Below are positions 14,634-25,900 of a stretch of 64,000 bases of DNA, one piece after another. A program made the position numbers and the translations under genes. Below the pieces are notes generated by a model, which searched no databases, was not told where the DNA came from, and saw only the letters and a program-made list of their open reading frames with translations. The first letter of the stretch is position 1; each line of letters starts with the position of its first letter. The DNA is taken from contig NC_092636.1 in the NCBI RefSeq assembly GCF_039555335.1, forward strand, positions 52,817,706 to 52,881,705. Direction: 5' to 3'. Origin of the DNA: Amphiura filiformis. Taxonomy: Eukaryota > Echinodermata > Ophiuroidea > Amphilepidida > Amphiuridae.

Positions 14634-14877
14634 GGGACCGTTCACAAACACTTGTTAGGGGGCCTGATGCAAGGGGGGGGGGTGCTGAAAAGTTTTGACC
14701 CTCCTAAAGAGGCCTAGAAAAAATTGATTTATGCTTTTCTATGGGGTTGACCCATAATTTTCATGTCACTAGGGGCCGGGCCCTGAAATTTTTGAAGTCT
14801 ATAAAGGGGGGGCCCCGAAAATTTTTTGCGATGACATTTGCATCAGGCCCCCCTAACAAGTGTTATTGAATGGTCCC
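14634..14877. mobile_element. PIF/Harbinger-type MITE, TAA target duplication
   Basis: TAA flanks both ends (14631-14633 and 14878-14880). The inverted arms of about 40 bp begin GGGACC and share AACACTTGTTAGGGGG and CCTGATGCAA. The 3-bp TWA-type duplication is characteristic of PIF/Harbinger. There is no coding capacity. Confidence 0.8.
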
Positions 14878-14985
14878 TAATTAACGTGGGAAAACTAATA
14901 TAGACTATTGGTTTCAAACTAATTTCCCACTTCGGGACTGAAGGGGGGGGGGGTCCAGGGCAGGGCAGGGTTAGGCCTATTAGTC

Positions 14986-15311
14986 TGTCAACTCCACAGA
15001 ATTAGAGAAGGAGAACCGGGACTCCCTATACCGCCACGTACAATCGCGCTGTCAGCCATGGGGCAAAAATTGGGGGTATTCGGGTCCTTGTCGACGGTGC
15101 GCGGAGACGAACAAAAACAATTCTGCGTCTCATCTGAAGCGTCTTGATACTCGCATACAGGTCGCATGAAGTACGTCTCTCAAATGCGCCCATCATCCAT
15201 GTCGCGCTTGCATGACACTGAATGCCTCACCGAATGCCTCATTTTTGCTCCGTGCCTGTATCAAGATGGCGGCCGAGTCCTGGTTCTCTGGTTTTAATTC
15301 TGTGGTCAACT
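14986..15311. mobile_element. MITE-like element with about 35-bp inverted repeats
   Basis: The left arm (from GTCAACTCCACAGAATTA) is complementary to the right arm (TAATTCTGTGGTCAAC), and GAGAACC-GGACTC is shared. The interior contains CAAGATGGCGGCC (a YY1-like motif) near 15271. The target duplication is unclear. Confidence 0.6.
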
Positions 15312-16107
15312 CAGAAGTGCAAAGTATACCTCAGAAACTAGAGGTATGAAAATAATTATTTCAGTGCAGTGCGTAAAGTAAACGCTTCTATGGCGCGCCA
15401 ACTGCGAGTACCAGTAATTGTCGAGCGCCCCACGCTCTTTACGCATCACGTTTTTTAACAGGCAGTGTTACAAAAAACATCGACCACCATGATATGCCAC
15501 AGATTTGGTTTGTACTTCTAGGTTGATATATCATAGTTACAACCCCATAGATGAGTTATTATCCCACCACATCAAAACTTGGGGCCCTAAAATTGCGCGA
15601 GAAGTATAGCACTTAATAGTCTAACTTAACCCCAAAGCGGCCAAGAAGTGTCAATGTCATCAGCTTAGAACAAAATTAGGGAATTCACTCAAAAAGGGGA
15701 CACGATGCCCATAATGGCTCTCGGCAGTTTCATTCACGAGTTTCGTTCCTTTTATTCATTTCATGGGGGGGGGGGGGCCCCTAATGGTAAGTTGGGGTCC
15801 TGAGATTATCCCGGGAGATTATCATCACACATTGTCCTGAGAGAGTAAGTTGGGGGACTCAGGGGTCACGAGGTAGAAAGTCAGGGACACAGGGACATGC
15901 TTCAGTGAGAAAGTAATGGGGGCATATCAGGGGACATTGGCTCAAGAATGAAGTCACGGGCCAGGAGACAATGGCGTAGTATCACCTTATGATAAAAAAA
16001 ATCACCTTGAATACACAAAGCCAGGCATTATTATAATGATGTTTTTAAAATTGAGTTGTGGATTTTAATTATTATCATATATGCACAAATACAGAACGGT
16101 GATGATC
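15312..16107. other. Intergenic, no gene seen
   Basis: Contains long G runs near 15767 and imperfect CAGGGGACA-like repeats at about 15830-15960. I see no splice-bounded exon. Confidence 0.35.
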
Positions 16108-16830
16108 CGCCTATCCCTAAGGACCGCTATCTCTAAGGTTCGCTATCTCCAAGGTTCGCTATCATAATGTGTAAATCCAATGGGGATAAAATGTTCGCTA
16201 TCACCAAGGTTCGCTACCTCTAATTTCAAATAAGGTTCACTATCTCTTAGGGGCTGTGCAATAATTATGACCCCTGGTGGGAGGGTAAAATGGGGGGAGG
16301 GCAAGAGATTTTTTAGAATGTGATCTTCTATGGGTCAATAGGGGGGCAAGCAATTTTTGGCAAGCCAAGAGGGTTTCTTTAGCATGAAGCGATTTTAGGC
16401 TTGCATTCATTCAATAATACGCTCTAAAAAGGCTTAGGAAAACATTACAAAAAAAGCTTACATATGCAAATTTTCCTGTTCGCTGCGCTCTCAGTATATA
16501 TCTAGACCATTTTAGGTTTGCAAATTGGGATCCCAAAAATTTAGCATACGTGCAAAGGGGTAGCAAAGAATTTTTGGCAGGCTGAGAGGATAGGGAAGCA
16601 ATTTTGGCGGGCTGAAGGGGAGAAGCTAAATTTGGCAGGCCTTTAATTATTGCACAGCCCCTTACTAAAATTAGAGATAGGCACGTAAGGCACCTCTTTT
16701 AAAATTAGAGATAGCGAACTTAATTTCAATTAGTGATATCAAACCTTTGAGGTAAAGAACCTTATTTGTAATTAGTGATAGCAAATCATAGAGATAGTGA
16801 ACCTTAGGTATGGTGGTCCTTAGAGATTGC
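16108..16830. mobile_element. Foldback-like element built of AAGGTTCGCTATCTCT repeats, split by a MITE
   Basis: The left arm (about 16108-16246) is made of near-tandem copies of AAGGTTCGCTATCTCT with variants. The right arm (about 16665-16830) carries the same unit inverted (GAGATAGTGAACCTTA, GAGATAGCGAACTTAA). The outer ends match as CTAAGGACC / GGTCCTTAG. Arms composed of short direct repeats are the hallmark of foldback elements. A Harbinger-type MITE sits in the loop. Confidence 0.65.
16250..16661. mobile_element. PIF/Harbinger-type MITE nested in the foldback element, TTA duplication
   Basis: GGGGCTGTGCAATAATTA at the left end is the exact inverse of the right end TAATTATTGCACAGCCCC, and TTA flanks both sides (16247-16249 and 16662-16664). 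Related truncated copies occur at about 26281 and 62795 in this window. Confidence 0.88.
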
Positions 16831-18030
16831 AGGATGTAACCTACAGAACAATAAAGGCATACAGCAAGATATATTTTATCATGACCACACCATACAATAT
16901 ATACAATTAAAATCATAATTATGTTTGTAGCAACTTTCTGACAAGTAGTAAAGGATATAATACTTATATCCCTGAAATGACTTACAAAAGCTAACAAATG
17001 GATATTTCATTCGTTGGATTTCAGTCAAATATTGTATCTTTTTAAAATAAAACTGTGTACATATTCTATACAAATTTGGTTATGGCCTGAGGGTTTGATC
17101 CCAGCAAGATCACAAATATCTCATTTTCTTAATACTAAATTAAGTAAAAAAATCAAGGTGAGTGAAAAGTGAATAATGTATGTCATCAAGTTACAAATAC
17201 TCCTTATGCCTATATACAAGGTGTTTCTGAAAGATATTGGTCCCGCAGCTAGTTTGGGTTCTTTTGCTTACTTGTAAGGATCAAGATTGAAAACTCAAAA
17301 ACACAGATTATGAGAGAGATGGGGGGGTGTCAATATTTCACACAGGGGTATTATGTTTCCCCTTTGCCCCCTGACCACAGTATCCTTTTAATCATCAAAT
17401 TTACTTATGTTGTTTAGCTAAACACAGGAATACATTTCCACAAAATTCATGATACTGTTTGTCCATGGAAGATCTCCACCGCAGACACTAGTTTAATCAA
17501 ACAATTTAATAATTAGCCGTCTATTCTTTACACAGCAACACAAAACGTTTTTTTTGTCATGAAAGTTATGTGTTGCTATATTGAATTATTTCAGTTAAAA
17601 ACTTTTGATCCAAACACAAGAAATTATTCCTACCTCGGAATATTTAGATGGCTCTCCATCTTTTCTCTTGCGTAACATTTTCAGAAGGGTACTCAATGTT
17701 TGAAAGAAAACAGTGATATAAAGGTTACATAAAATGCTTCAATAATATTTTCCAAAACGTTTTTTAAAAATTATGTGTTTAAAAAAAAAAAAATTTAAAA
17801 CATTGTGACATAATGTTTACTTGTTAAATGTTTTATAACTGTTTGAAAGTTTCCACAAATATTTTGTGTTTGCTGAGTAGTTGAGTACCTATTCCAGAAT
17901 GTTTTTAAACAAAATTAACCAATTAAAAATATCAAAGTTTGTTTCATGCATTATCCGTATCTTTTCTTGTGAATGGTCTTTATACATGGAATGTAAGAGG
18001 AAATATAACATTTCTGAAAGTAAGGTCAAT
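16831..18030. other. Intergenic, no confident gene
   Basis: AT-rich. One possible small minus-strand exon (about 17633-17674: MLRKRKDGEP..., followed by a GTAGGA donor) is too short and isolated to call. Confidence 0.3.
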
Positions 18031-18360
18031 ATATGAAGAGCTTTGTTTCAAAACCCCTTACATCCATGCCCATTTTGAGAACACATCAAAAAATCATCAA
18101 AAATATCACTGATATGTGGGGGTTTGCTACAAAAGCAGTTTTTGGCGGGATGCTTGGGCAGGATGAGCATCCCGCCCAAAACCGCTTTTGTTGAAAAACA
18201 CCTTATATAAGTTATTATTTTGATGATTTTTGAGCATCCCGCCAAAAACTGCTTTTGTTGAAAAACATCTTATATCAGTGATTATTTTGATGATTTTTTT
18301 GATGTGTTCTCAAAATTGGGCAAGTGGATGTAAGGGGTTTTAAAACGAAGCTCTTCATAT
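18031..18360. mobile_element. MITE with about 85-bp inverted repeats and an internal duplication
   Basis: The ends ATATGAAGAGCT / AGCTCTTCATAT and about 85 bp of complementary arm share CCCCTTACATCCA and GAGAACACATCAAAAAA. Between the arms an approximately 70-bp unit starting GCATCCCGCC is present in tandem (about 18168 and 18234), with a third, inverted trace near 18145. Confidence 0.8.
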
Positions 18361-18726
18361 GTATCAAGTGTTTCAGTTTTACACATGAAGTTTCATACAC
18401 AGGCCGAAAAATAATATGAGTTTAAACAGGAGTCTAATATTATCAGTTCAGGGGCGCTGTGATCTGTGATTTCATATTTCACTTGTTTCAGGTTTGGCAG
18501 CAAATAAAACACTAAGGCAGTCTGTTTTGTGCATTGAATAGTTAATGAGCTTTTTCACTTCAAATTCATCTGTGCAAATTAAAATTCTATCTGTGCAATT
18601 TTTTTAGCAGAGCAAAATGACACAATAAAGTAGGAATACTTCACTGTTTTTTATAGATACTATTTTGTTGCAGCACATAGGAAATGTTTAAACCAGAACA
18701 ATATAAACAGGAGCAGTAGGCAAGTG
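18361..18726. other. Intergenic, nothing recognised
   Basis: Unique-looking sequence between a MITE and the SINE; no ORF or repeat that I can support. Confidence 0.3.
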
Positions 18727-19135
18727 GGGAGCGAGTTGGTGCAGCGGTAGTTCCCTCGCCTTGCACCACTGAGGTCCTAGGTTCAAGCCCCGGCCGTGAC
18801 CAAGGCCTGAATGCATGTGCATTTGGTTTATCCCGATCCATGCTCGCTCTCGCAGGTTTTCTCCGGGATCTCCGGTTTCCTCCTGCTTTCAAAATCGGTG
18901 ATTCGTTGTTTGGTATTCAAAAACTTCCTTCACCCAATGGAATTTGGGGAGCTGCAGAAAATGGGTGGATGTTACACTCTAAGTGAGGATAGGTTTGCGC
19001 CAGGTTCGGCTGCAACCAGCCTATAAGTTGATCTGATTGTGATGATTCACCACGCGCGAAATTACAGCGCTTTGAATCCTCTGGGACAAATGCGCTATAT
19101 AAATTGCGAAATTTATTTATATTTATTTATAAGCA
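18727..19135 (+). mobile_element. tRNA-derived SINE
   Basis: Internal polymerase III promoter: A box TGGTGCAGCGG (about 18737-18747) and B box GGTTCAAGCCC (18780-18790), at tRNA-like spacing. A non-tRNA body follows with TTTTCTCCGGGATCTCCGG and TTTCCTCCTGC. The 3' tail has GCGCTATATAAAT then ATTT repeats. The tail resembles that of the L2/CR1-like LINE at 10.3 kb, which may be its mobilising partner (inference). Confidence 0.82.
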
Positions 19136-19916
19136 CCTTGCAGTATTTGAATTCATAGACGGTCTGTGAATTCAGAGGAGTCTTTGAATTCACAGCACCG
19201 CCGAACTGATATCAAGTACTACTGTTATCTCTAATTCTTTCCCCTGGAAATTATAAATTGAAATAATAATTACAACTAGGTGTTCCTCCCACCAATATGC
19301 ATGTTTGTACAATCAACCTGAACTTCTTGTCTGTTACAGTCCATTTGGCTTCCTTTCAAGTGATGTCAGTGCATGCTCCAGTGTAGTATTAAAATTAAAC
19401 GCATTGACTCAAGGAACTGGCGTATTTACACATAAGATCAGGAGCTGTACATCTGTGAAGTAACTGAGACAAACTTGGGCAATGCACTGACGTCACTCTC
19501 TTGAGAAAGCCAAATGAACTATCGAAGTACTACTAAAATGATTTTATATACATGATTAGGTACACACCAATCTTTTTCCTTTTTGATTGACTCAATAAAG
19601 TAAAACCAAAGAGTAATGACTCCTCCATATTTGCATGTCCCTCACGAAGGCCAAAATTGTGTACCTCCTTTGACTCAGAAGTCACGGCTGTTTCCGTTCT
19701 GCATGTAAACCACTGTGCCAAAAATGTGCACCAAGTGCTGAGTGTAAAACCTTGGTAACTCTCAAGTTTAAAGATGCAAATTATTTTTTATTTTATGCTC
19801 TTGCTGAAAAATGCCAGAGGTACACTATTTGCCCTCCATGAGCGACAAACCAATATGGCTGATTAACCCACAGGGCAACTTTGAGTCGGCACTCTTTGGG
19901 TATCTCTTTAGATTTA
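19136..19916. other. Intergenic / MGST2-like 3' flank, with a short inverted-repeat element
   Basis: A small MITE-like element at 19337-19522 has about 40-bp arms (CATTTGGCTT / AAGCCAAATG, GTCAGTGCAT / ATGCACTGAC). Downstream of the MGST2 stop (minus strand), 19800-19865 is part of a dispersed repeat that recurs at about 25450-25515 (TTTGCCCTCCAT..GCGACAAA..CAATATGGCTGAT). Confidence 0.5.
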
Positions 19917-22900
19917 CTACAAATATCCACCGGAGTACTCTGCAACATATTTGTACAAATTGATATCTGCATAACGTCTCAATGCTGCTGTAGCAATCCC
20001 TGCCGCCCCCATGAACAGCAATGCACGTAAACTGAAGGAGATCAACTTGAATCCAGACAACCTGCATGTAATACAAAAATAACAAAATGTTGATGCTCTA
20101 ATTGATGCACTAAAGTTGCAAGCACTATCTTCACATTTTGAGATAATGCTCATAATGCCAAGTAAATATATTTGTATTTTTTCTTATTTGCTCCCTTACT
20201 TTGTTTCTAAAATTGTTGTGATGAAAAGACATATTAAGAAGTTCTTGGTTATCATTAATAAACACATTGCAAACACTTTCTTCAAGCTAGTGGTAGGGCT
20301 TTGGGGAAATAACAAAAATATTAGGGGCCTCCCCATTTTTTATGATGTGTTGAGAAAAGGCTTTGCAATTGCAATTTTCCACAGAAATGAATAGTAAATT
20401 GATAACAAATAATAAGGGCCTCCCTCACCAAATTTTGAGAAAGTCCGGACAATAAACATGGAACTAGTTTAAGGACACAGCTGCCTCCATCCCAAACTGG
20501 GATTGAAACCAGAAGTGAGTCCAAAGTATAAAAGAAACCCCAGCAAACATTTATAGCCCTAGACCCAGTTATCAGTTGGTGTACGTACCGTGAGCCAACT
20601 GATGGGGGGGGGGGGTCATACCAGGACTGATTGTGGGGGCACTGGTCGGTTTTTACTCTTTTTTTACTCTTTTTTCTATGAAATTTGTCAAAACATGTCA
20701 AATATGCAATACCGCATTCTTTCTTTCGTTCGTTCGTTCGTTCATTCATTCACTCATTCATTCCTCCATTCATTCATTCATTGAAGTAAGCATTACAAAA
20801 AGCCTTCTTGTTTCATCTCCACAGTTACAGCATGGTCACAATACATCATCATCACTATCACACATCACCCATCCCATCACACTGTAACACTTCACTTGAA
20901 TATAGTGATAGTCAGCACACAACTTTTCTTCTCATATCTCAATTTTTTACTGTGAGAGAGTGCAACTTCCAAAAATATATTCCTAAATAAATGGACCTCT
21001 TTAACACTTGATGCATCCCCTGGCCAAGGAACTCTAGGGTCTGTTCCTATAGGCTATTATTTAAAACTCACCTTTTCCCTGGAGCTTCACAGTATCCTTT
21101 GAAATACATATGCCTACCAATTACATACAAACACCCTGGAATTGATGCTAACACTGAAAATAAAAATACAAGTCTAGGTGTCAAATGATTTGTTTTAATT
21201 GACTTTTCGGTAAATCCCATAAGCCTTTGCGAGTAGACCTGAGATGTCGTAATTTGATGTCACACCGATGAGCCCCTTGCCCACTTCACAGCTTTGAAGT
21301 GTGCAGCTAGCAGTGATGTTCACTACACAATGTCCGCATCAGTGTGGTGTCAAATGACGACATCTGGGGTATATCCGCAAAGCAATTAAGGTCTTTTGGT
21401 ACTATCTGTTTTAACATCCAAAAATGGAAATTTCTTCACATATATTTGGACAAAGTTCATTGACCAATAAAAAACTGGTCCACCTTGCATGAGAAAAACA
21501 ACAGTACATTCTTATGCTCATCTGTATGAATAGATTACTATAGTCTATTTACAGTCCAACCCCTTGAGTCCAACCTCCCTCCTTTATCCATAGGCCTACT
21601 TATTTTATGTGGATCTCTATGTTATCCAGCTATGTGAGCTTCATAGCAATCGGTTTTTAATGCTTTGACACTTTAATTTCATGTTCTGAACCACTTTTGC
21701 CACGCTAACATCAGTGGGCCTGATGATGCATCCGAGATAGGATGTGAAATATTCCCACTCATCAAAACGTAAGTCCAGTAGATCATATTATAATCTCAAG
21801 TTCATAGTTGTTATTACCTGGATTAATGATAATCTTCACAATCGCATTTAGAAAGATATACATATGTTGCACCACTAATACCATCTTTCAGTGAAGATTA
21901 TTACCCCATATAATAACAATATTATTTTTTGGGGCTTCCCAGTTTTTATGTGTTGACAAAAACAAAGACTTTGCAATTGCAATTTTACACAGAAATGAAT
22001 TATAACTTTGTAACACATCAACAAATACTATTATATAAAGGACCTCACTCACCAATTTTTGAGAGTCCAGACGATATATATACTCTGATCAGCTCTTAAT
22101 AGGCTGGACTCATAACATCATGGCTTGATACAGAATGGCGTACACACAGCTAGGCGCAGCACCTACGCGAATTGCGCTTTGCATTTTGCGTGAATGACGC
22201 ATGCTTTTGTGAATTTACGTGTACGTAAGTTGGAACTTTATTGACTCGTGCAGTAACAAAAAACGAATAATTCCCGCCTATTAAGAGCTGATCATAGTAT
22301 ACATGTTATTTATTTTACTTGGCCTAAGTTGTTCTCTTGTTATCCATGGTTTGCTTATAAATCCCAATCATAGTACGTCACATTATGTAATATTGCGTTG
22401 TAAAAAATGTCTCCACTGATCTACTAAAAAAACAATAGTTTGGGCCTATAGCTTTGAATGTAAAGCTATCCAGCATGCACTATTTTTACATTAAGGGGGT
22501 ACTACACCCCTGCCCAATCTTGTGCCTAATTTTGCAGCTTTCTCAAAAATTATAGCGCATTTGTGACAAGTAAGATATGTATATCATAGGGGGAAGGACT
22601 ACAACTCAACTGCACTGGAAATTTAATTTCAGCACAGACAACAGTTGTGGAGTTACAGTCAAAAATGAAGGAAAAACAATATTTGATCAATATAAAATCA
22701 ATAACTACTTGCCTTGAGTTGCTGAATTTTCAGTGCAGTATTTGTAGTTCTTGCCCCTATAATATAAATATCTTACTTGTCACCAATGCACTATAATTTT
22801 GCAGAAAAATGCAAAAATAGACACAAAATTGGCCAGGGGGTGTAGTACTCCCTTAAAGAGAGAAGTCAATGGTTTTGCATTACCCTTCTGGTATTCACCT

Positions 22901-25900
22901 AAATTACGTTTTTATCTCAGATTGAAACTTGTTTTTATTTTCCTGGAGATTTATACACTTTTTCCAGTCCTATTCATTATCAAGAACTTACCTGGGTGAA
23001 AGAAAAAGCAAGAAACCCAATATATTGGAAAGAATATTGGTGCAAACTCAACTGCATTTTGCCTGTGAAAAATATAGACAATTCAGTAGTAAACAAACCT
23101 GTTAGTTTTAGGACTCATGTTAATTTAGTTACGGTTTTCCTGAGGGGACCACTCAAGTTTCACAGTGACCAGAGATTTTCAAAACATACCATAAACAGAA
23201 TTTGTCCTTTTGAGCAAAAAAAAACCCCTAAAACCAGGAATTTAGTGCATTTTGCAACAATTTTACCCAGGATTGTATCTGTAAGATATAACCCTTAAAT
23301 AGGATTTTATCTGAAAGGTAACACCCATTAATTATAGTACCGGTACATGTTTATGTATATAATTTTCTAATATTAATGTTTGGGTGATGTTCCTGATGCA
23401 AATCAGAAACACAAACTTTAGGAAAAAAAGCACTTAGGTACCAAAAATAAAATGCAAATAAAACAAAGAAACAAAATGACCCCTAAACACATATTTAAAA
23501 ACAACCCTTTTTCACTGAAAACACTCGAGGTGTTTTTGACCCCTTAAACAGGATTCACACTATTTATGTTCATTCTCTGAAAAGGACCCTTAATTCATGT
23601 TTTTCTGGTCATGCATGTGTACACTGTGAAAATTGAGTGCCCCCGCCCCTATGGTGGGTTATATATCCTGCAATATGAGTCCCCAATAAAGTACAAATCA
23701 TGCAATAATAGTCCAGTCAATCTAATCAAATTAGTGGTGTCACCCACAACTAATTGCAACAGAATTTTTTTCACTTTTATACATTTTAGAGATGTCCCCT
23801 GAACATCATACCAAAAATATACCAAAATATACTTGGTGGAAAGGTATTTTTTGGTGGGAAAAGGTCATACAGGGGTCAAATTTCAAAATTGCTTTAATCT
23901 TTTTAAAAACTATACCAAAGCATTCATCTAGTCATAAGGATTCAGAAAAAGTATAGTTTGTCATATCTGTGATGTACCATTCTCAAGTTATAAGCAAAAA
24001 GGTCAAAGGTCAAATTTTGGGCTCCACGTGGGTCAACTTCGAAAAAATGCTCTGATCTCTTTAAAAATGGTCTCAAAGTGTTCGTCCTTTAAAAACACTC
24101 CAAAATAAGAATAGTTTGCCATATCTTGGATGCTTCGTTACCTAGGTAGCAGGGTATAAGATGTCATTGACCATTGAACTCTATTGACCCCGACCTAGTT
24201 TTCGATGTTACGCATGTAATTTTACAACCTAAACAGTGCAAACATTCTTTAAATGAATTATGTTTGCAAGCCGAATAATTTGAGACCATTTTGGATTAAA
24301 TCAGACAATTTTTAGTTTTTTGACCTCTGTTGAACCCAACATTTGACCTTTGACCTTTTCGGCTATAACTCACGAACCGTACATCACAGGTATGGCAAAC
24401 TATATTTTTTCTGAATCCTTATGACTAGAGGAATAATTTGGTATAGTTTTTAAAATGATTGGAGCAATTTTGAAATTTGACCCCTGTATGACCTTTTCCC
24501 GCCAAAAACTACCTTTGCACCAAGTATATTTTAGTATACTTTTTGTATGCTGTTCAGGGGACATCTCTGACATTCATAGGAGTGAAAAAAATTCTGTTGC
24601 AATTATAGTGTTGAGTCAAAACCCACTTTGACTGGACTATAAAGATGTACAAAAAGAATAGCAAAGGAAAAAGAAACAGCATAGAATTATTCAGAGGATG
24701 TTTAAAGACATTCCCACAACCCAATGGGGTTTCTGACCTTGTATGTCTGGCTTTTGTACACATATGGTACAGTTGATCATGCCTTGCATTGGAATTGTGT
24801 GCAAATATCTGGTGTTTTCATCCTATTATTTAACATTCATAACATCGAGACTTAGGAATAAAATTAATGCAGTGGGACAATATGAATGTTTCCTGTAAGA
24901 AAATCAAATATCAGTCCTAAGTCTCAACTATTAGCTCGTTGGCTGCAGTTTTAAAATGACCATTTTGTGTGTGTGGCAATGGGGACTTTGCCTTTAAAAT
25001 TAGGTTATATTGATCAAATTTCCCAATCATAGTGCATTGTAGGAATGCCTTTAAGCCTCCTCTGAGAATTATTATATTGGCTTCAAGATGTACCCACAGT
25101 GCATCAGCAGTATAACTGATTTTGGATTTGCAGAATATTTCATTTGTGTGTAAATTATGCATAGTTTCTGTCAAAGTGAATTTCCCAATGTAGGGAGACA
25201 AAGCAAAAGTATCTGTTCAGCCTTTTGTTAGATGAGTTTCCATGTTAAACATGATTAAAAGAAAGTTTTGACTGCAATAGATTGATTTTTTCAAACAATT
25301 ATATTTCAAATAATTACACAAAATATTTGCATACTTAGTTGAGTACCAACTCTGCCATGTTTATGTGTCACTCAGTGAAGGCAAATATTGTACCTCCTTA
25401 AAATTTTACTATGAACCCGACATATTTCAATTCAATATAAACCTTTGTAGTACTCAAGCTGGAGGTATATTATTTGCCCTCCATAAGCGACAAAACAATA
25501 TGGCTGATATACATTGCATTACGTATAGGGCTAGATTTTTACACACGCCCGCACACCAATGGCGTTTTGGCGTGTACTTTTGCTGTTGGGCTTGTAGCTT
25601 TCCAAAACCACACACCCAACTGATTTGTAGCATTTTGACACTCATCAGGCATATCTGGTAAGACTGCATGGGTTGAACAAACAAAGTTCATTTTACTTCA
25701 TAATTAATTATGTGGGGGGGGGGGCAAAACAAACATTTGTTTGGTGGAGGGAGGGAGACAAAAAAAATCCTGGTTGCATCATGTTGACCCGGTGTTATCG
25801 GTGGGATAATACATATACAATATTTTTAGAGCAGCTTCACAAGTCATGTAAAGTCTTCAAGCTTCAACCAAAAAGGTTTTTTTGGACAATGTGTCTTATG

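Noticed and set aside
17633-17674. Possible small first exon (MLRKRKDGEPSKYSE, donor GTAGGA), minus strand
   Set aside because: Only 14 codons before the donor and no matching downstream exon located; cannot be assigned.
20321-20749. 142-aa minus-strand frame in MGST2 intron 4
   Set aside because: Overlaps dispersed repeats and a microsatellite; no domain.
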